64,000 nucleotides of DNA from Strigops habroptila (lineage: Eukaryota > Chordata > Aves > Psittaciformes > Psittacidae). A program made the position numbers and the translations under genes. The notes below the pieces were generated by a model. It did no database searches, had not been told where the DNA came from, and saw nothing but the letters and a program-made list of their open reading frames with translations. The stretch is from positions 96,340,743 through 96,404,742 of the forward strand of contig NC_044278.2 in assembly GCF_004027225.2 (NCBI RefSeq), in the 5' to 3' direction. This document shows, one piece after another, positions 24,011-34,300 of this stretch. Each line of letters begins with the position of its first letter. Within the stretch, counting starts at the first letter, position 1.

Positions 24011-25721
24011 AATGTGGATGCAATACAATAAAAAGAAGAAATTGAAAAGCTTGACACAGAGCAAAGTTATAATTTTCTAAACCACTAAAGCTAGAAATAT
24101 TTCCTCTCTCCAAACATCAAAAACCTTTTACTGTTTGTTAAGGCAATTCTCTTGCTTTTTACAGATTTGTGTTCTACCCAGTACAAGCACAGTGGCATTT
24201 ATCAGCATACAAAAGGCATGTCAACTCCTACTCTTCTCCTGGATAGTACTTAGTCTCAAAGACTCTCCACAGATAGTCCTATGACGTATCCCAGGAAAAG
24301 GCAGTTTTAAAATAATTATGCAGAGGATGTGTTCTCATACAAAACAACAAATAATCATTAAAGGGCCTCCTCTCTTTCCAAGTTTCTTCTTTAAATACTC
24401 ATTATACAAGCAAATGAAGTAAGGGAAGAAGCTGAGAAAATAGGCAGGCATTATTCCCTGCCTATAATTCTGCTTGCCTGAAGATAAAAACCATGATTTT
24501 TTTCTCTCAAGCCATTGGATTTCAATTCTTTATTTGAGTTAGGCCAGAATTTTCTCCTTGTAATGTTCATTTCTGACCAAAAGCTGCTCTGCTGTTCCTA
24601 ATTCGATACCTCTCCAAGAGCTTTCTACTTTTAAAGCTACCACCATTATCTACTGGTACAGAAAAGCTGAAGTCTCCTGGGTAAATGTTCGATATTACAA
24701 GTGATTTCAGAGAGTGAAGAAGATGTAAAACAACACTTATCTGCTGAAGACTGTCACATTGGTTCAGAAAAAGGACACGCAAGCCTGTTCCCTATGAAAG
24801 TCCTGGATGGTAGCAAAGCCATTTTCAAAATGAGACCTAATCTCTGTGACTAGATCTACTTTAACATATTAGAAGAACTTTCTAGTTCCCAGTGCCTACC
24901 AAATAACTCCATTACAGCACTAAACTTGAGCATGTTCCAACTCCACAGCCTATTGCTGTGGAAGAGGAAAAAAAATCTTTGGTGTGTACTGCAACAGGAT
25001 CTCTGTCCAGATGATCAGGAAGAGTAAGTTTAGTCTGGATACAGCTTGTCAAGCTGCACATAAAGCATTTTGTTATCACCCTGTATTGCTTCTGAATAAG
25101 CACTTATAAAGAAGGATGTGCTTGTGGACTCCTTGTACAGCTTGTCTAACACTTCACTGCATGCTTCCTATAATAGTGCCCTGTCCCCAGGGTCACAAAC
25201 AAGTTCTGCAGTGCCATCATACTCTTTCATGACTAGAAAAACTACAGGTTTGCAGCCTACCAAAAAGTGGGAACGTGGTAATTGTGCTTCTTTTAGTAGA
25301 AGAACATTATTGGCCTCAAGTTTTGTTCCACCAAATGACAGAAAACAGAACATGAAGGAACCTTCAGAGGTCAGACTCATCCCTCTTCCCAGGCTGTCTG
25401 ACTGCAGTTAGAAAAAGAGATAACACAGAGAATCACCAGTCTTACTGTAGCCGTGGGATTACATAGTTATAGACAGCTGGAAAGTATTTATTTCTACTTA
25501 AGGACTGATCTAATTCACCTTCATTAAAGAACTGAAGTGTAATGCTGGTTGTGTCACACTAGGGAGCTGAAACCAATGAGCAGAAATTTAGTCAATACGG
25601 TACCTCTAACCATAAAAAGTCTTCAGAATTTTTGATCCACTTAAAAAACTATTACTGGAATCGAAACACTGTGTTCAAGAGCCAAGTCACTACTTAAAAT
25701 GATGACAGCTCTCCATGCAAG

Positions 25722-26306
25722 TGTTGTGGGTTAACCTTGGTAGGCAGTTAAACCCCATACAACCACTCATTCACTCCCCTTCCAGTGGGGAAGGGGAGAG
25801 AATCAGAAGGGTAAAACAGACAAAACTTGTGGGTTGAGATAAAGCCAGTTTAATAAGTGAAGCAGAGGCGTGTGTGCGAACAAAGCAAAACAAGGAATTC
25901 ATTCACTAATTTTCATTGTCAGGCAGGTGTTCAGCAATCTCCAGGAAAACAAGGCTGTGTCATATGCAACAGCGATTTGGAAAGCCAAACACCATAACTC
26001 TGAATATCTCCCCTTCCTCCTTCTTCCCCCAGCTTCTATTGCTGAGCACAACTTCATATGGTCTGGGATATCCCTTTGGTCAGTTGGGGTCAGCTGTTCT
26101 GTCTATGTCCCCTCCCAGCTCCTTGTCCATCCCTAATCCACTTGCTTGTGGGGTGCGGAGCAGAAAAGGCCTTGATGCTGTGCAAACACTGTTCAACAAT
26201 AACTAAACCATGGGTTGCCAACATTGCTTTGGTAACAAGTCCAAACCATAGCACCATGGGAATTGCTATGAAGAAAATGAATTCTGTCCCAAGCAGAACC
26301 AGTACA
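25722..26306 (-). mobile_element. Solo LTR of an avian endogenous retrovirus
   Basis: Read on the minus strand this runs from 'tgtactgg' (26306) to 'acccacaaca' (25722), with the TG...CA ends of an LTR. Near its 3' side lie an ATTAAA-type polyA signal and the 'tttatctcaacccac' stretch typical of a widespread avian LTR family. The plus-strand order (the conserved block around 'tatccctttggtcagttggg', then 'aaaaggccttga') fits that family throughout. No internal viral sequence adjoins either end, so it is a solo LTR left by recombination. The flanking bases do not form a clear target-site duplication. It inserted in a DHRS12 intron, in the same orientation as the gene. Confidence 0.78.
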
Positions 26307-26931
26307 CCAAAATAAAAAGACAATGATTGCACTTCTCCATAAGCACACCCTCCTGAATAATTAGTAAAAGCAGCAGTGACAGCTACAGGGGTATACTGTA
26401 CACTGATACACATGGAAGCAAAAATATCTAACAGAAGGGAGGAGGTAAGGAAGAGGTGTATAAGAAAAGGACATGGAAAAGCATGTAGAACATGGAACTA
26501 GGACCATGTTCTACAGGACTTCACAGAGCAGCCAACCTTAGCAAATCAAGAGCATGTCATTCAGACACATAAAACCTTCCACTCCAATGCTGTAGACTCC
26601 TAAATGTTGTGAAAGTGTTGCAATGCATTAACTTTCAAAAGCTTCAGCCACATAGTTAGGAAAAGCGAGATACCACAAAACCTATTGACAACAAAAATTA
26701 AATAAAACAGCATGCTGGTGGTGATGTTATTAATGACAGAAAACATCACCTAATGAAATTAAATCACTTCAAACCCTGTGGATGATGAACTACTAAAGAT
26801 TTCCATGTCCATATGAAAATACCATCATAAACACAACAGCAAAATGACGAAACAGAATACCTCAAGGCCTCAGAAGTCTTTAATATTAACAGTCTTTCTA
26901 AGAGTAAACAACTGATTGACAAACAACTCAC

Positions 26932-27014
26932 CTGATTGCCCGTTTCCGTCACTATTTCTCCTTTAACGACCTCAGCTCATTCCTTACTTCTGCAGACCAG
27001 ATGAACCGTGCCAC
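26932..27014 (-). pseudogene. DHRS12: DHRS12 exon with in-frame TGA
   Basis: Acceptor 'aatccaccag', 83 bases, donor 'gtgagt'. It starts in phase 1 and reads Gly-Thr-Val-His-Leu-Val-Cys-Arg-Ser-Lys-Glu, then TGA (26979-26977), then Ala-Glu-Val-Val-Lys-Gly-Glu-Ile-Val-Thr-Glu-Thr-Gly-Asn-Gln. The human protein has Gly-Thr-Val-His-Leu-Val-Cys-Arg and Gly-Glu-Ile-Ile-Arg-Glu-Ser-Gly-Asn-Gln at the same spacing, so the frame is certain and the TGA is internal. A CGA-to-TGA (CpG) transition would explain it. Both splice sites are intact, so the lesion is a pure nonsense change. Confidence 0.87.
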
Positions 27015-27607
27015 CTGGTGGATTCCAACCAGAAACACAGCTGATCATTCGTTACCGAGTGTGCCCATCAGCATAGAGGGACGGCCAGGCAGTGATGTGT
27101 AAATTGCAGTCCTTGTTTGGGGTTAGGTTTTGATACAAACCAAATGAAACAAAAAGCCTTTTGTGACTGAGCTCCAGTTTGCGGGAAGCCTATAGCCTGC
27201 TAGTAACCGTGGCAATACTGGTCAGATGGTCAGTGAAATACCATGGGAGCTTCCCAGCAGGCAGAACGTTCCTGAGCACTGATAACAGACCCACTTCTCT
27301 GCCGCGGTGGCTCTTCACCAGCACTGCTGAAGCTCAGGTCTGTGGATTCCTCAGGGCTCCCGTGACTCCTGCTGATGAGCTGGAAGCAAGGAGCTGGTTA
27401 GGGCCATAGCAACCCATAGCAGTCCCAGCTCCACCAGCCTTGGGCCATTCTCAGGGACAAATTCCCCCTAAAAGGCACTGATCCAGCTGTACCATCAAGC
27501 AGAGTGGGCACGCCAAAAATACCAATGGGGTCTGTCAAAAGACTTCAAATGAAAGGTTTAGGACACAAGGAGTGGATGTAATTAGAAAGCTGGAAGATTT
27601 CTGCTTT
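27015..27607. other. DHRS12 intron sequence, no feature recognised
   Basis: Intronic DNA between the TGA-bearing DHRS12 exon and the provirus. No exon, repeat or RNA gene was recognised. Moderate GC around 27,300-27,420 has no recognisable coding content. Confidence 0.4.
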
Positions 27608-27758
27608 CTTCTGAGATGGAATTAATTTTCCCCATAGCAGCACAGCACAGGGCTGTGCTTTAATTTTCTTCCCCCCTTGTAATGCTGGGGAGTGGAGTGA
27701 TAGAGCTGCTTGGTGGGCACCAGATGTCTAGCCAAGGTCAACCCACCACAGAATTTTC

Positions 27759-27776
27759 TGGTGCCCAATGTGGACC
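27759..27776 (+). other. Retroviral primer-binding site, tRNA-Lys type
   Basis: The 18 bases 'tggtgcccaatgtggacc' match 14 of 18 positions of the complement of the 3' end of tRNA-Lys (the Lys1,2 type used by betaretrovirus-like elements). Two of the four mismatches are C-to-T changes at CpG-like positions. It sits 8 bases after the LTR end, at the expected place, and supports the class II (ERVK-like) assignment. Confidence 0.65.
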
Positions 27777-27964
27777 TTGGGGAATTTCAGATATGGATAG
27801 TACTTGGGAGAGGTAACAGGCAAAACATTGACTAAACAATGTCAGAGAGTGGAATGATCATGAGGGATTTCTGTTGTAATTGTGGTGAAGGGACAAGAGG
27901 TGGATTTGTCCAGTGTTATGATGATGTTATTTTGATTTTGGTGTAGGGAATTTTTTTTTTTTGG

Positions 27965-28520
27965 CAGGACCTGTGGTCCCATGGAGAGAGGAGCCCACAC
28001 TGGAGTGGGTTTGCTGCAGGACTGGTGACCCTGTGAGGTACCCACACTGGAGCAGTCTGTGAAGAATTGCAGCCTGTGGGAAGGACTCATGTTGGAGAAG
28101 TTCATGGAGGACTGTCTTTTGTGGGAGGGACAGCACAATGGAGCAAGAGAAAAGTGTGAGGAAGAAGCAGCAGCAGAGACAACGTATAATGAACTGACCA
28201 CAATCACCATTCTCCATACCCTGGGGGAAAAGGTAGGGAATTCAGAAGTAGAGTCAAGCCTGGGAAGTAGGGGCAGGTGTGTGCGCTTTTAAGATTTGGT
28301 TTTATTTCTCATTATTCTACTCTGATTTGTTTGGTAACAAATTAAACTAATTTCCTCAAGTTGAGTCTGTTTTGCCCATGATGATAATTGCTGAGTGATC
28401 TCTCCCTGTAGTTATTTCAGCCCATGAGCCTTTCATAGTATTTTTCAATCCCCTGTCCAGTTGGGGAGGGCAGTAAGAGAGTGGCTTTGGTGAGCACCTG
28501 GCCATGGTTAAACCACCACA
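27965..28520 (+). repeat. 3' LTR portion of the deleted provirus
   Basis: It begins near the T-run at 27,950-27,962 and runs through imperfect repeats of the 'cccacactggag' type ('gagcccacactggagtggg', 'tacccacactggagcagtc'). Next come an ATTAAA signal (28,341-28,346) and the U5-like block beginning 'gtttgcccatgatgataattgc', ending at 'aaaccaccaca'. These internal repeats and the end are typical of one avian ERV LTR family. Confidence 0.68.
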
Positions 28521-31029
28521 ATGCCCACAGCTGGGCATGCAGCTGATGATACAAGCAACAAACCTCAAGGTTCTTCCAAAATTCTCCAGTTCTCCACTGC
28601 ACTGCACTGCCAGAGATGGCTGGGTTACTTTTACCAAGTTCACAACTGCAGGCAGCGGTGGGAAACTCCCAAATCTGGGATTAGCATACAGATAACCCTA
28701 ACCAATGTTTGTGTTACACATACACCATACATGCAACGGACCATGCACAGACAGGCACTGAATATATACAGATCAGAATGAAAGAGAGTCTTTATCCCAG
28801 GGAGAACAGATTTCACGAGTGAGAGAAAAGGTAAGCAATCAGAAGGTGCAGTGTCCAATGCTCACTTCTTTGGACATTCTCACAGTGACTGCAAGCTTCA
28901 CTGCAAAGGAGGGCTTTAATTATAGATCATACAGCAGTTAAGGGTGCGTATTTACAGGTCTTTAAGAAACACCTCCCAAATAACAGGGCACAGCATAAGT
29001 TATGCATGCAGGTACAAATTAAATACATGGAATCTGGCCTTTAAGACAATCAGAAACATTCTTATAGTCTACAGCAGAAAACATTCTACGGGAAGAGGTG
29101 GGTTTTCAGAGCTTTGAGTATGAGCTTTTTTCTTGCTGTTAAGGAGAGAAGACAGATTTGGTGTGACCTACAGGCTAGGAAACAGATTTAAATACATTTT
29201 CCATGGTAAAGATTGAAATTATTTGAACTTAAACAACACATGGGAATTGTCAGAGTGATGGGGAGAAGACTGCATCAAACTGAAAGTGCAGTTCCAAAGA
29301 CATACAAGAAAGCCCAAATCTGCAATACCATGAGACACCAAATCAGAGAAAAGCTGAACTAAAAAAATTGTCATCAAGACTGTCATTATTCACAAAGATG
29401 TGAAGTGCTTGAAGGTAAAGCCAGCATAGCTTGGTCATTCTTTTGCTGAATCCGAATTCCTTTTTTTCCTGTCATGGTGTACTTGAAGAGATTCAACTAA
29501 AAGCCAGAGACCCAACAACTGATGCTGAGTTTCAGAGCAACATGTTCAAGGACAGGATCAGGAACACACTGTTAAATCATTTTAACTTTATATGTACAGC
29601 AACACCCACAAAAGGAATCAGACAAGCAATCTGTGCCCAACATTGTTCTTTGGGCTCCTGATACTAGACATGGTGACCAAATCCTATGCAGATCCAGTCA
29701 GCCTGACAGCTTGCAAAACCTGGCAGGCACATCCATTTGTGAGCAAAACAGTCACCAGACAAAGCAATACTTACATAAGGCTATTACACATAATAGCAGT
29801 AGTGGGAACCTGAAAATCAGTCACATCCTGGCACTGATGGGGATCTTCAACCCAAAGGCTCTTCGATGCTAATAATTTTGAATTAGTTTAATTTAACTGA
29901 GCCACCACTTTCCTTCGTAATCTAGTTGCGAAACCTAAGCAGGCAAAGAGAGCAAAAAGCCACAAGCTCCTCCCTTTTATTCTACATGCCAAAAATCCTA
30001 TCTTTCACAACAGAAATTATTTTGTCAACTCTGAAAGGGATTAGTTTTATCCTTCAATAGTAGCTAGTTCCAGTTCATACCATCTCCTTGGTTACAGTGA
30101 GCAACAGAAAAAATGGTTGAATGTAATCAGTTAAAGGGCACAAACTGCAGGTTATCATCGTTAAGATCGAGCACAACTGTGTTGCTGCTTTTATACTCTC
30201 CCACCTCATCTTAGCACAGCCAATTGTTTTCTTTCATCATAGAATACATTTGTAAGTTCTTCAAAACAGTTCAAATCCATTCAAGTCGCTACTTGTACTG
30301 AATCAGACCTAAATGGACCTCGATCCATCACCAACATCCTTAGATGCCACTGTAACACACACAGTTTCAGTAAACATGCACTTGAGAAACACTTTGCAGA
30401 TCCTCTCCACTAATTTGGTTTCAATATTGCAGTTTTCACAACACTGCTCATACTTAAACCTCCAACCCATGCTAATGGCCCTGTAAAACAACACACCTGA
30501 CCCCTCATCCCAGGGAGTTGTGTCTTTGTGTTTTCACTGGAAGGCTAAACCTGCTTCCTTCCACCACCTCCATTACAACCCCTCAGGCTCCTCATTACAG
30601 CCTGGCTCACTTCTCCTTGCTGTCTCTGGCTGTGGCCCTACCAATACCACTGTTTGCACCAGTGACCAGAAAGGACCTTCCAGTCACATTCACCTCCACA
30701 TCAGCTGGACTGAAGTGCTCTGAAGCAGATTCATAGCCCCTCCTGAACAAATCAGAGACACCTGTGAGGAACTACACGAGTACTTCCAAAAAATCCTTGG
30801 GGAGGATTGAAAAGCACCTCTCCTCACAGCTCAGCATAAGCGAAACACCTTCCCTCTCCCTATTACTCTCTATATCCATGGGACAGGCCACGTGTAGTGC
30901 CAGGGACACTGCAAGGAGTGATGCAGCAACTGAAGGCATTTGCCTGCCACAAGGCACAGCCCAAATGTTGGTGCTCGGGAGGGCTCTGGGCTCTCACAGG
31001 TAAGGTGTTGAGTTCTGTCCACTCTGGCG
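28521..31029. other. First-intron sequence of the DHRS12 relic
   Basis: This stretch should hold the DHRS12 exon with the cofactor loop (Thr-Gly-x-x-x-Gly-Ile-Gly), but no such sequence was found on either strand. A minus-strand open stretch at 30,309-30,494 has a passing resemblance to the segment just before that loop (Tyr-Glu-x-x-Cys, Val-Phe-Leu), but it lacks a credible acceptor and the glycine motif. No repeats were recognised. Confidence 0.4.
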
Positions 31030-31330
31030 GGGGTCGGCACGTTTCCGTTGAGATCATTTAAAAACCAAACCACCTGGAAGCTGTTAAACGCCCGCGGACG
31101 CACGGAAATGCCCCAGCCCGGCCGCAGCTCTCGCCCACCGCTGCGCGGGGGGAGCTGCCGCCCGTACTCCCGCATCCCTTTCACGAACCACACGGCGTTA
31201 CGGTACTAGGATGTGGTGGCGCTGCTGCCACGAAGGTGCTGGCCCTTCTGCTCCTATGTAAGGCGCCCCGTCCAGCCCTGCCCGCCCGCCCGCCGCCGCT
31301 ATTACTGTCTGGCCCCACCAGCGAGACATG
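31030..31330. promoter_or_regulatory. CpG-rich promoter of DHRS12, possibly bidirectional
   Basis: This is the most CpG-dense stretch in the window, with many CG dinucleotides and GC-rich blocks such as 'cccgcccgcccgccgccgc' near 31,285, while most of the window is CpG-poor. It covers the DHRS12 first exon (minus strand). The plus strand just beyond has an ATG at 31,211 and a donor-like 'gtaagg' at 31,258, as expected at a bidirectional housekeeping promoter. The promoter composition has survived although the gene is broken. Confidence 0.65.
31164..31214 (-). pseudogene. DHRS12: DHRS12 first coding exon, start codon lost
   Basis: On the minus strand 31,205-31,164 reads Tyr-Arg-Asn-Ala-Val-Trp-Phe-Val-Lys-Gly-Met-Arg-Glu-Tyr, matching the DHRS12 N-terminus (human Met-Ser-Leu-Tyr-Arg-Ser-Val-Val-Trp-Phe-Ala-Lys-Gly-Leu-Arg-Glu-Tyr). 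The three codons before Tyr are ACA-TCC-TAG instead of Met-Ser-x. The initiator is lost and a stop intervenes, so an upstream start could not read through either. No standard donor follows Arg-Glu-Tyr at once; a 'gtgggc' about 25 bases on is the nearest candidate, so the exon end is uncertain. Confidence 0.75.
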
Positions 31331-34300
31331 GATGCGAAGGAGGGTGGTGTGTGTCTGTGGGGGGAGTTGTGCCCCCATAGCGGTATGTGGGCTGTTTTCT
31401 CTTATCCCTTCCATTTCCCTCCTTCTTCATTTGCTTCATTCAAGCAGCAAAGAAAGGAGGCTGCTTTTAACCACCCAACCTGGGTGTCTCCAGCCAAGCC
31501 AGGCATTCTGGCCCCAAGTGTATTAGCTCCTGCCACACTGGAGGCTGCTGCAATGGGTGAAGGCAGTGGCTGAGGACGAAGGAAGGAAGGAGAGTTTTCC
31601 AGGTCTCCTGCTGGGGATGGATGCTGCTGTCAACCAAGTTAGGGCAGGAAATGGGGTATCATGTTTTGGGAATGGGGAGCAGTGCTACAGGACCGAGGCC
31701 TGCACCTTCTGCTCTAGAAAGCTATCAAAGGGATGCCCTTGGAAAAACATAAACAGTTGTGTTGGGCCACACCAAGTAGCATTTTATGCAACAAATAAAC
31801 CCATTAAATTCCTGGCTGTTACTAATGGGGTGAAGTATAGCAGTAGGAAAGGGCTGTTGCATTAGAGGGAGTGAAATTTAAAATGTTGTTTCAGTTCCTC
31901 TGGTATGTGTGTTGGAGCTCTGAAGCCCAAGAGGATCACTTAGAGTTGCACATCTGGATAGCCCATATTAGCCATAAGGAAATTGTCATTGTAGGTATAA
32001 TTATGTTTTAAGAACACTAAAGGGCTACGAGTTTAAAAAATTCAGTATGAAAGTTGGACAAATTCATGTATATGTGGTATGCAGAGAAGCTACTTTGGGA
32101 ACCCTAAGTTTTCAAGAGCTTAATTTACCAGGTTTCAATAGCAGAGATAGGAGAGGAATAGGAATATTTGTCTTTTTTGACCCTGTACATTAGCCTGATA
32201 CTTCTTTTTTCTAGATCTCTTCACGCTGGCAAAGGCCTAGTACCAAAGTCTTCCACTTTCTCAGCATGTTGTGTGAGTTACTAGGCTCACGCAAAAGGTG
32301 CTTCCCACCATGAAGTTAAACCTTTTGAACTCAGCACTGTCCACTTGTACTGGGTATTCTGTGAGAAATCAGTTTCCAGAGGGCAAAGACACACATTTTC
32401 ACAGCCATATTTTCTTCCATTCAGAGACCATCCAGCTAAATGTCACCTTTGCATGAAATTTGAATGCTTGTTCTTAGTAAAACAGTTGAAAGAAATTATT
32501 TAAAATCAGCAGCCTGGGTCAGTTTAAACTGATTTTGTTCTTGGAGTTTTGAACTGAAGTGTTCCTAAGCAATTCATCCTGATTCTGATGCTTGAAATGG
32601 AGACTTATGGCCCAGAAAGGAACAGCTTGGCAATAGTGCAAGTGGCAGAATGTTGTTTGCTATAATGGAAAATGAATGGCAGCCTGAACTACAGGTACAT
32701 TCTATGATGTCTGTAAGTAGATAACTGTGAGCTATAGGAGCTATATGGAAATAGTTTTGTGATCATCATCTACAACATGCAATTAGCAGCCTAAACTGTA
32801 CAGCCTAGACTGCTATAATGATGTTAAATAATCACACTCGCTGTGAACAGAGCAGATGTTAAGCTTGTGTGAGTCCTGAGTACAGGCTGAGATAATATTA
32901 CCTCTTCCTATTTTCAGTCCCTTGCCCTGCTAGCCCTTCAGCTTTTCCTTTTCCCTCACAGCCTGTGCAAGTCTGCCTGGTTACTTTCCTTGAACCCCGG
33001 CTCAGGGAAAATACACAGCAGGGGAAAACCAGAGAATTCTGTGGGCATGCCTGCTGTTATGAGTATCCAGGCAGAAAACTGTAGCGCTGCCTCACATTTT
33101 CATGCTAGTTAATGTCCCACCTTGGGCTTTGTAACCCTCGGTGCATCTCAGTGTGCTGTTAGGAGAACAATAATGTTCCAGGGTTGCTTATGCCACAGAA
33201 TTAGCTGCATTCCTTACAGGAAATGTAGTTTTAGTTTGAGAAAACATTAGCAAGCCCCAAACAGAATAAAAACCCTGTGGAAACTCCTGTGAATAAATAC
33301 AATAAGCCAGGTTGTGCTTTATTCCCTTGTCATTTCTACATTTACCATTTATTACATATCTACATTTCTTCAGCACTGAGACTATGGCTTCGTACAAGCA
33401 AAACTGGATGGTGTCGGTGATGTGTTTTGTAGTTTTAGTCTATGTTCTTATAAATCGGGGGTATATCCCTGCAGTCTGCTGATCTCTGGGATGTATGCAG
33501 ACACACAGAATTCCTTGCAGGTTAAACCATTTGATCTGTAATCAGCCAGGTGTTAGTGCGTCCCTGAAGTGCTAACCAGTATGAGTATGCATGGCAGAAG
33601 CTGTCCATGAGCCAAACACAAAAATACATTACAGCAGACAATGGGAGCAGCTCATAATATTGGGGGGTTTAAGCAGTAGTGGGCAATTACTCCATATTAC
33701 TCTTTTTAACATTAAAGAAGATAAGATTGTTAGGAAGACATTTGAATGTAGGGTTCTGAACCAGCAATACCCTGGTAAATACACAGTTTTCTCTGAGAAC
33801 ATTACATAAATAGTGTAGCACCACTACTGTGATGTTAGCCATACCCTTTTAACAAATGCCATTTTCAGGAGATTTTGTAAACACCGAGAAATTATGCCCT
33901 TGCCAGAGTGCAACAATCCCTGAGCACACTCAGCTGAGAGATTTCTGCTTAGAAACACTTGCTTTTTCCGTAATGAGGGCCTAAGCTTGCACCCAGAAAG
34001 GAAATCAGCACAGCACTCAGTCTGTCTAAACACAGCCACATCAAAAGCAAGCTGTTGCAGACTGTCCTAACAGCTAGATGTTTCTGCAACCTCTTTTCAC
34101 TCTCTGTGATGTTTTGCTTTTGTATTGTTCCAGAGGCAGGAGGCTGCAGAGTTTGTACGAGTGCTCTCTGCTAACCCAGCCATCACAGGGGTGAGGCAGT
34201 ATGGATTGTGTGCAGGAGGAAGGTAAGACATAGTTTTGCGGGTCTGCCTCACAGTATTCTCACAGGCAAAATTTCTGCCTACATCAAGAGTTTTTGCTGC

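Larger units (their letters stand above)
27608..28520 (+). mobile_element. Internally deleted class II (ERVK-like) provirus
   Basis: A plus-strand provirus relic. A shortened 5' LTR (about 27,608-27,750) ends 'caacccaccaca'. After an 8-base spacer comes an 18-base primer-binding site (27,759-27,776), then about 200 bases of leader. A larger 3' LTR portion (about 27,965-28,520) follows, with an ATTAAA signal at 28,341 and the end 'aaaccaccaca'. The LTR ends share the stretch around 'agtggagtgatagagctgc' / 'agtaagagagtggctttgg' that marks one avian LTR family. No gag, pol or env coding sequence remains. The start of the 5' LTR and the internal deletion points are approximate. It inserted in the DHRS12 relic, antisense to the gene. 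Confidence 0.72.
5757..31214 (-). pseudogene. DHRS12: DHRS12 unitary pseudogene (SDR family oxidoreductase), whole locus
   Basis: DHRS12 belongs to the classical short-chain dehydrogenase/reductases (NAD(P)-binding Rossmann fold, Tyr-x-x-x-Lys catalytic motif; the physiological substrate is unclear to me). Exons seen, in transcript order: 31214-31164, 27014-26932, 11226-11165, 10418-10314, 9763-9673, 8647-8510 and 5884-5757. Phases agree wherever adjacent exons are both present, and the residues follow human DHRS12 as I remember it without gaps. Lesions: ACA at the expected start codon with TAG two codons later, TGA at 26977-26979, TAG at 8616-8618, and no AG at the expected acceptor near 8648. 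I could not find the exon carrying the Gly-x-x-x-Gly-x-Gly cofactor loop (expected between 27.0 and 31.2 kb) or the part carrying Asn-Asn-Ala-Gly (expected between 11.2 and 26.9 kb). Two or more independent nonsense codons make a sequencing error unlikely. There are introns, so it is not a retrocopy. The TMEM272 neighbour places it at the native locus. Confidence 0.85.

Noticed and set aside
23285..24031. 248-codon plus-strand open frame, the longest in the window
   Set aside because: It lies antisense within the CR1 ORF1-like region; composition bias of the element explains the open frame.
30309..30494. Possible DHRS12 exon 2 (Tyr-Glu-x-x-Cys ... Val-Phe-Leu)
   Set aside because: Few matching residues, no pyrimidine-rich acceptor, and the Gly-rich cofactor loop that must follow is absent.
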